This document shows positions 62,165-64,000 of a DNA stretch of 64,000 nt, in pieces (position 1 is the stretch's first letter; every line of letters begins with the position of its first letter). This DNA comes from Roseovarius sp. ZX-A-9. GTDB taxonomy: Bacteria; Pseudomonadota; Alphaproteobacteria; Rhodobacterales; Rhodobacteraceae. The notes under the pieces were generated by a model. The model was given only the letters and a program-made list of their open reading frames with translations, did not search any database and was not told the DNA's origin. Location of the stretch: contig NZ_JAPWHW010000001.1 in NCBI RefSeq assembly GCF_028369135.1, positions 372,001 through 436,000 of the forward strand, in the 5' to 3' direction. Position numbers and translations under genes: made by a program.

Positions 62165-62188
62165 GGGGTCCGCCAGAATGCGGACCCC
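62165..62188 (+). repeat. Perfect hairpin between the alpha-2-macroglobulin gene and pbpC
   Basis: GGGGTCCG (62165-62172) and CGGACCCC (62181-62188) pair over 8 bp with an 8-nt loop. No T-run. One possible pbpC start (62178) lies inside the loop, so the structure may tune read-through or translation of pbpC. Confidence 0.55.
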
Positions 62189-62192
62189 GCAA

Positions 62193-64000
62193 ATGACAAA
62201 GGCAGACAGCCCGATGCGGCTTGACCGGCTCCTACTTGTTCTGGCCCTGGCGCTGACCCTCGGCGGCTATAGCCGCGACCGGCTCGACCTCTGGGTAGAC
62301 GCCACCCGACTGCCGACCCTACTGAGCGAGACATCGACCGAAGTGCGCGACCGGGAGGGCCGTCTGCTGCGGGTCTATACTGTTGCCGACGGACGCTGGC
62401 GGCTGGCGGTCACGCCGGACCAGGTCGATCCGGGTTATCTCGAAATGCTGATTGCCTACGAGGATAAACGCTTTCGCAGCCATGCCGGGATCGACCTGCG
62501 CGCCATGACCCGCGCCGCATTGCAGGCCGCGTGGAACGTCGGGATCGTCTCGGGCGGCTCCACACTGACGATGCAGGTCGCCCGCCTGTTGGAAGAGAGC
62601 GGCACCGGCCAATGGACGGGCAAGCTGCGCCAGATGCGCGTGGCCCTCGCCCTAGAACGCAAGCTGACCAAGGATCAGATCCTCACCCTCTACCTCACCC
62701 ACGCCCCCTACGGCGGCAATATCGAGGGAATCCGCGCTGCAACGCTGGCCTGGTTCGGCAAGGAACCGCGCCGCCTGACCCCGGCCGAGGCCGCTCTGTT
62801 GGTGGCCCTGCCGCAATCGCCGGAGGCCCGCCGCCCTGACCGCGCCCACGCCGCCGCCCGCGCCGCCCGCGACCGGGTGCTGGAGCGTGTCGTACTGGCC
62901 GGCAGGCTGTCGCCCGAAGCCGCCGATGCCGCGCTGACCGAACCGGTGCCAACCGCGCGCCGACCATTCCCCGCCATCGCCCCGCATATGGCCGACCGCG
63001 CGCGCGCCGCCGCCCCCGGACAGACCCATCATCAGCTGACCCTTGATGCATCGCTTCAGGCCAAGCTCGAGACGCTGGCGCAAAAGGCCCTGCGCGGTCT
63101 GCCCGACAGCCTCTCGGTCGCCATCGTGCTGGCTGATCACCGCAGCGGCGAAATCCTCGGCTCGGTCGGCTCTGCAGGGCTGGCTAACGCAGACGCCCGG
63201 CAAGGCTTCATCGATATGACGCAGGCGTTGCGCTCGCCCGGCTCCACGCTCAAACCGCTGGTCTACGGGCTCGCCTTCGATCGCGGGATGGCGCACCCGC
63301 AAACCCTGATCGACGATCGCCCCGTTGCCTTTGGCCGCTACGCCCCACAGAATTTCGACGGCCGTTTTCGAGGTGAGCTGACAGTGACCGATGCCCTACG
63401 CCAGTCGCTCAACATACCCGTGGTCCTGCTGATGAACGAAATCGGCCCGGCACATCTGATGGATGCCCTGCGCCGCGCCGGGGCACAGGCTACCTTACCC
63501 GGGGATCGCGCCGGGCTGGCGGTGGCGCTGGGCGGCGTCGGGATCAGCCTGACCGATCTGGTGCAGGTGTATGCCGCCCTCGCCAATGGCGGCGAGTCGG
63601 TGCCGCTCTACTGGCGCGATCCTGCGCCAACCGGTGCACGCCAGCGCATTCTCAGCCCCTCGGCAGCCTGGCAGGTGGGCGATATCCTGGCCGGACTAGC
63701 GCCGCCACCCAACGCCCCGCGCCGCGCACTTGCCTACAAGACCGGCACTTCCTACGGCCACCGCGATGCCTGGGCCATAGGATATGACGGCGCGCATGTG
63801 GCCGGTGTCTGGATCGGGCGGCCCGACGGCACGCCGGTGCCCGGCGCCTTTGGTGGCGACCTGGCCGCACCAGTCCTCTTCGAGGCGTTTCAGCGGCTGA
63901 AAGAGGCGCGCGATCCGCTGCCCGCCCCGCCGCCCGAAACCCTGATCGTTTCGACAGCGGACCTGCCACAGCCCTTGCGCCGCTTCACTCCGCGCGACGC
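62193..64000 (+). CDS. pbpC: Penicillin-binding protein 1C (3' end beyond window)
   Basis: At least 602 residues, open to the edge. Starts at 62178, 62193 and 62214 are all in frame; 62193 is chosen because 62178 lies in a hairpin loop, and 62214 is nearly as good. A signal anchor (LDRLLLVLALALTLGGY) is followed by the GT51 transglycosylase (AYEDKRFRSHAGID; SGGSTLTMQVARLLEE; TLYLTHAPYGGNIEGI) and the transpeptidase: SPGSTLKPLVYG with the active Ser, RQSLNIP as the SxN motif, and YKTGTSYGHRDAW as KTG. It polymerises murein. The partnership with an alpha-2-macroglobulin gene is common in bacteria. Confidence 0.93.
   Translation, partial: MTKADSPMRLDRLLLVLALALTLGGYSRDRLDLWVDATRLPTLLSETSTEVRDREGRLLRVYTVADGRWRLAVTPDQVDPGYLEMLIAYEDKRFRSHAGIDLRAMTRAALQAAWNVGIVSGGSTLTMQVARLLEESGTGQWTGKLRQMRVALALERKLTKDQILTLYLTHAPYGGNIEGIRAATLAWFGKEPRRLTPAEAALLVALPQSPEARRPDRAHAAARAARDRVLERVVLAGRLSPEAADAALTEPVPTARRPFPAIAPHMADRARAAAPGQTHHQLTLDASLQAKLETLAQKALRGLPDSLSVAIVLADHRSGEILGSVGSAGLANADARQGFIDMTQALRSPGSTLKPLVYGLAFDRGMAHPQTLIDDRPVAFGRYAPQNFDGRFRGELTVTDALRQSLNIPVVLLMNEIGPAHLMDALRRAGAQATLPGDRAGLAVALGGVGISLTDLVQVYAALANGGESVPLYWRDPAPTGARQRILSPSAAWQVGDILAGLAPPPNAPRRALAYKTGTSYGHRDAWAIGYDGAHVAGVWIGRPDGTPVPGAFGGDLAAPVLFEAFQRLKEARDPLPAPPPETLIVSTADLPQPLRRFTPRD

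Overview
The window reads as a stretch of chromosome from an alphaproteobacterium of the Rhodobacteraceae (Roseobacter group). The pointers are high GC, dense genes with ATGA-type overlaps, a complete TRAP transporter operon, NodH-like sulfotransferase and DUF5927-type glycosyltransferase genes, a VPLPA-CTERM protein, and a DUF1127 gene followed by tandem CCTCCTCCC stem-loops, an arrangement known from Rhodobacter sphaeroides (ccaF1-ccsR). No rRNA, tRNA, insertion sequence, prophage or CRISPR array was recognised.

Layout. 1-3451: end of a polyamine-type ABC binding protein gene, a GntR-like regulator with two winged helices translationally coupled to a GT1 glycosyltransferase, and a decayed dppB-like permease. 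3452-14062: housekeeping and accessory genes (DadA-like oxidase, FMN reductase, LysR regulator, xseA, purD, a 2Fe-2S ferredoxin, a peptidoglycan-binding lipoprotein, an SGNH hydrolase, an Mrp/ApbC ATPase). 14445-14866: a DUF1127 gene and four CcsR-like sRNA hairpins ending in an intrinsic terminator. 15102-25494: a catabolic locus. On the minus strand it has a class V aminotransferase, TRAP DctPQM, a crotonase, a CaiB/BaiF CoA-transferase and a GlcG-like protein. Divergently it has a large FAD/4Fe-4S 2-hydroxyacid dehydrogenase and its GntR/FCD regulator.

25694-36899: a VPLPA-CTERM protein, then Kdo and nucleotide-sugar genes (kdsD, glmM, kdsB, galU, galE) interspersed with an MFS carrier, trhO, pncA, a VanZ-like protein, an orphan ABC-2 permease and cysQ. 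37092-42463: two tandem paralogous glycosyltransferases, a core-2/I-branching-type glycosyltransferase and a bipartite sulfotransferase, all on one strand. With galU/galE this suggests assembly of a sulfated surface glycan. cysQ, which removes the by-product of PAPS-dependent sulfation, lies nearby.

42513-46312: the envelope/stress block rnd-lptC-lptA-lptB then hpf-ptsN, without the rpoN that usually lies between lptB and hpf. 46443-47794: arfB behind a structured leader, and a queuosine-precursor transporter gene behind a very convincing class I preQ1 riboswitch. 47955-53425: mepA, a UMF1-type MFS carrier, a hotdog thioesterase, YggT, and RecQ with two HRDC domains. 53459-64000: yaaA, a hybrid histidine kinase gene broken by a 4-bp tandem duplication and an in-frame stop, a thioester alpha-2-macroglobulin with an N-terminal PAN-like module, and pbpC running off the edge.

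The most rewarding signals are at RNA level: the preQ1-I aptamer (47803-47830), the CcsR array (14681-14866) and the unexplained leader before arfB (about 46941-47161).
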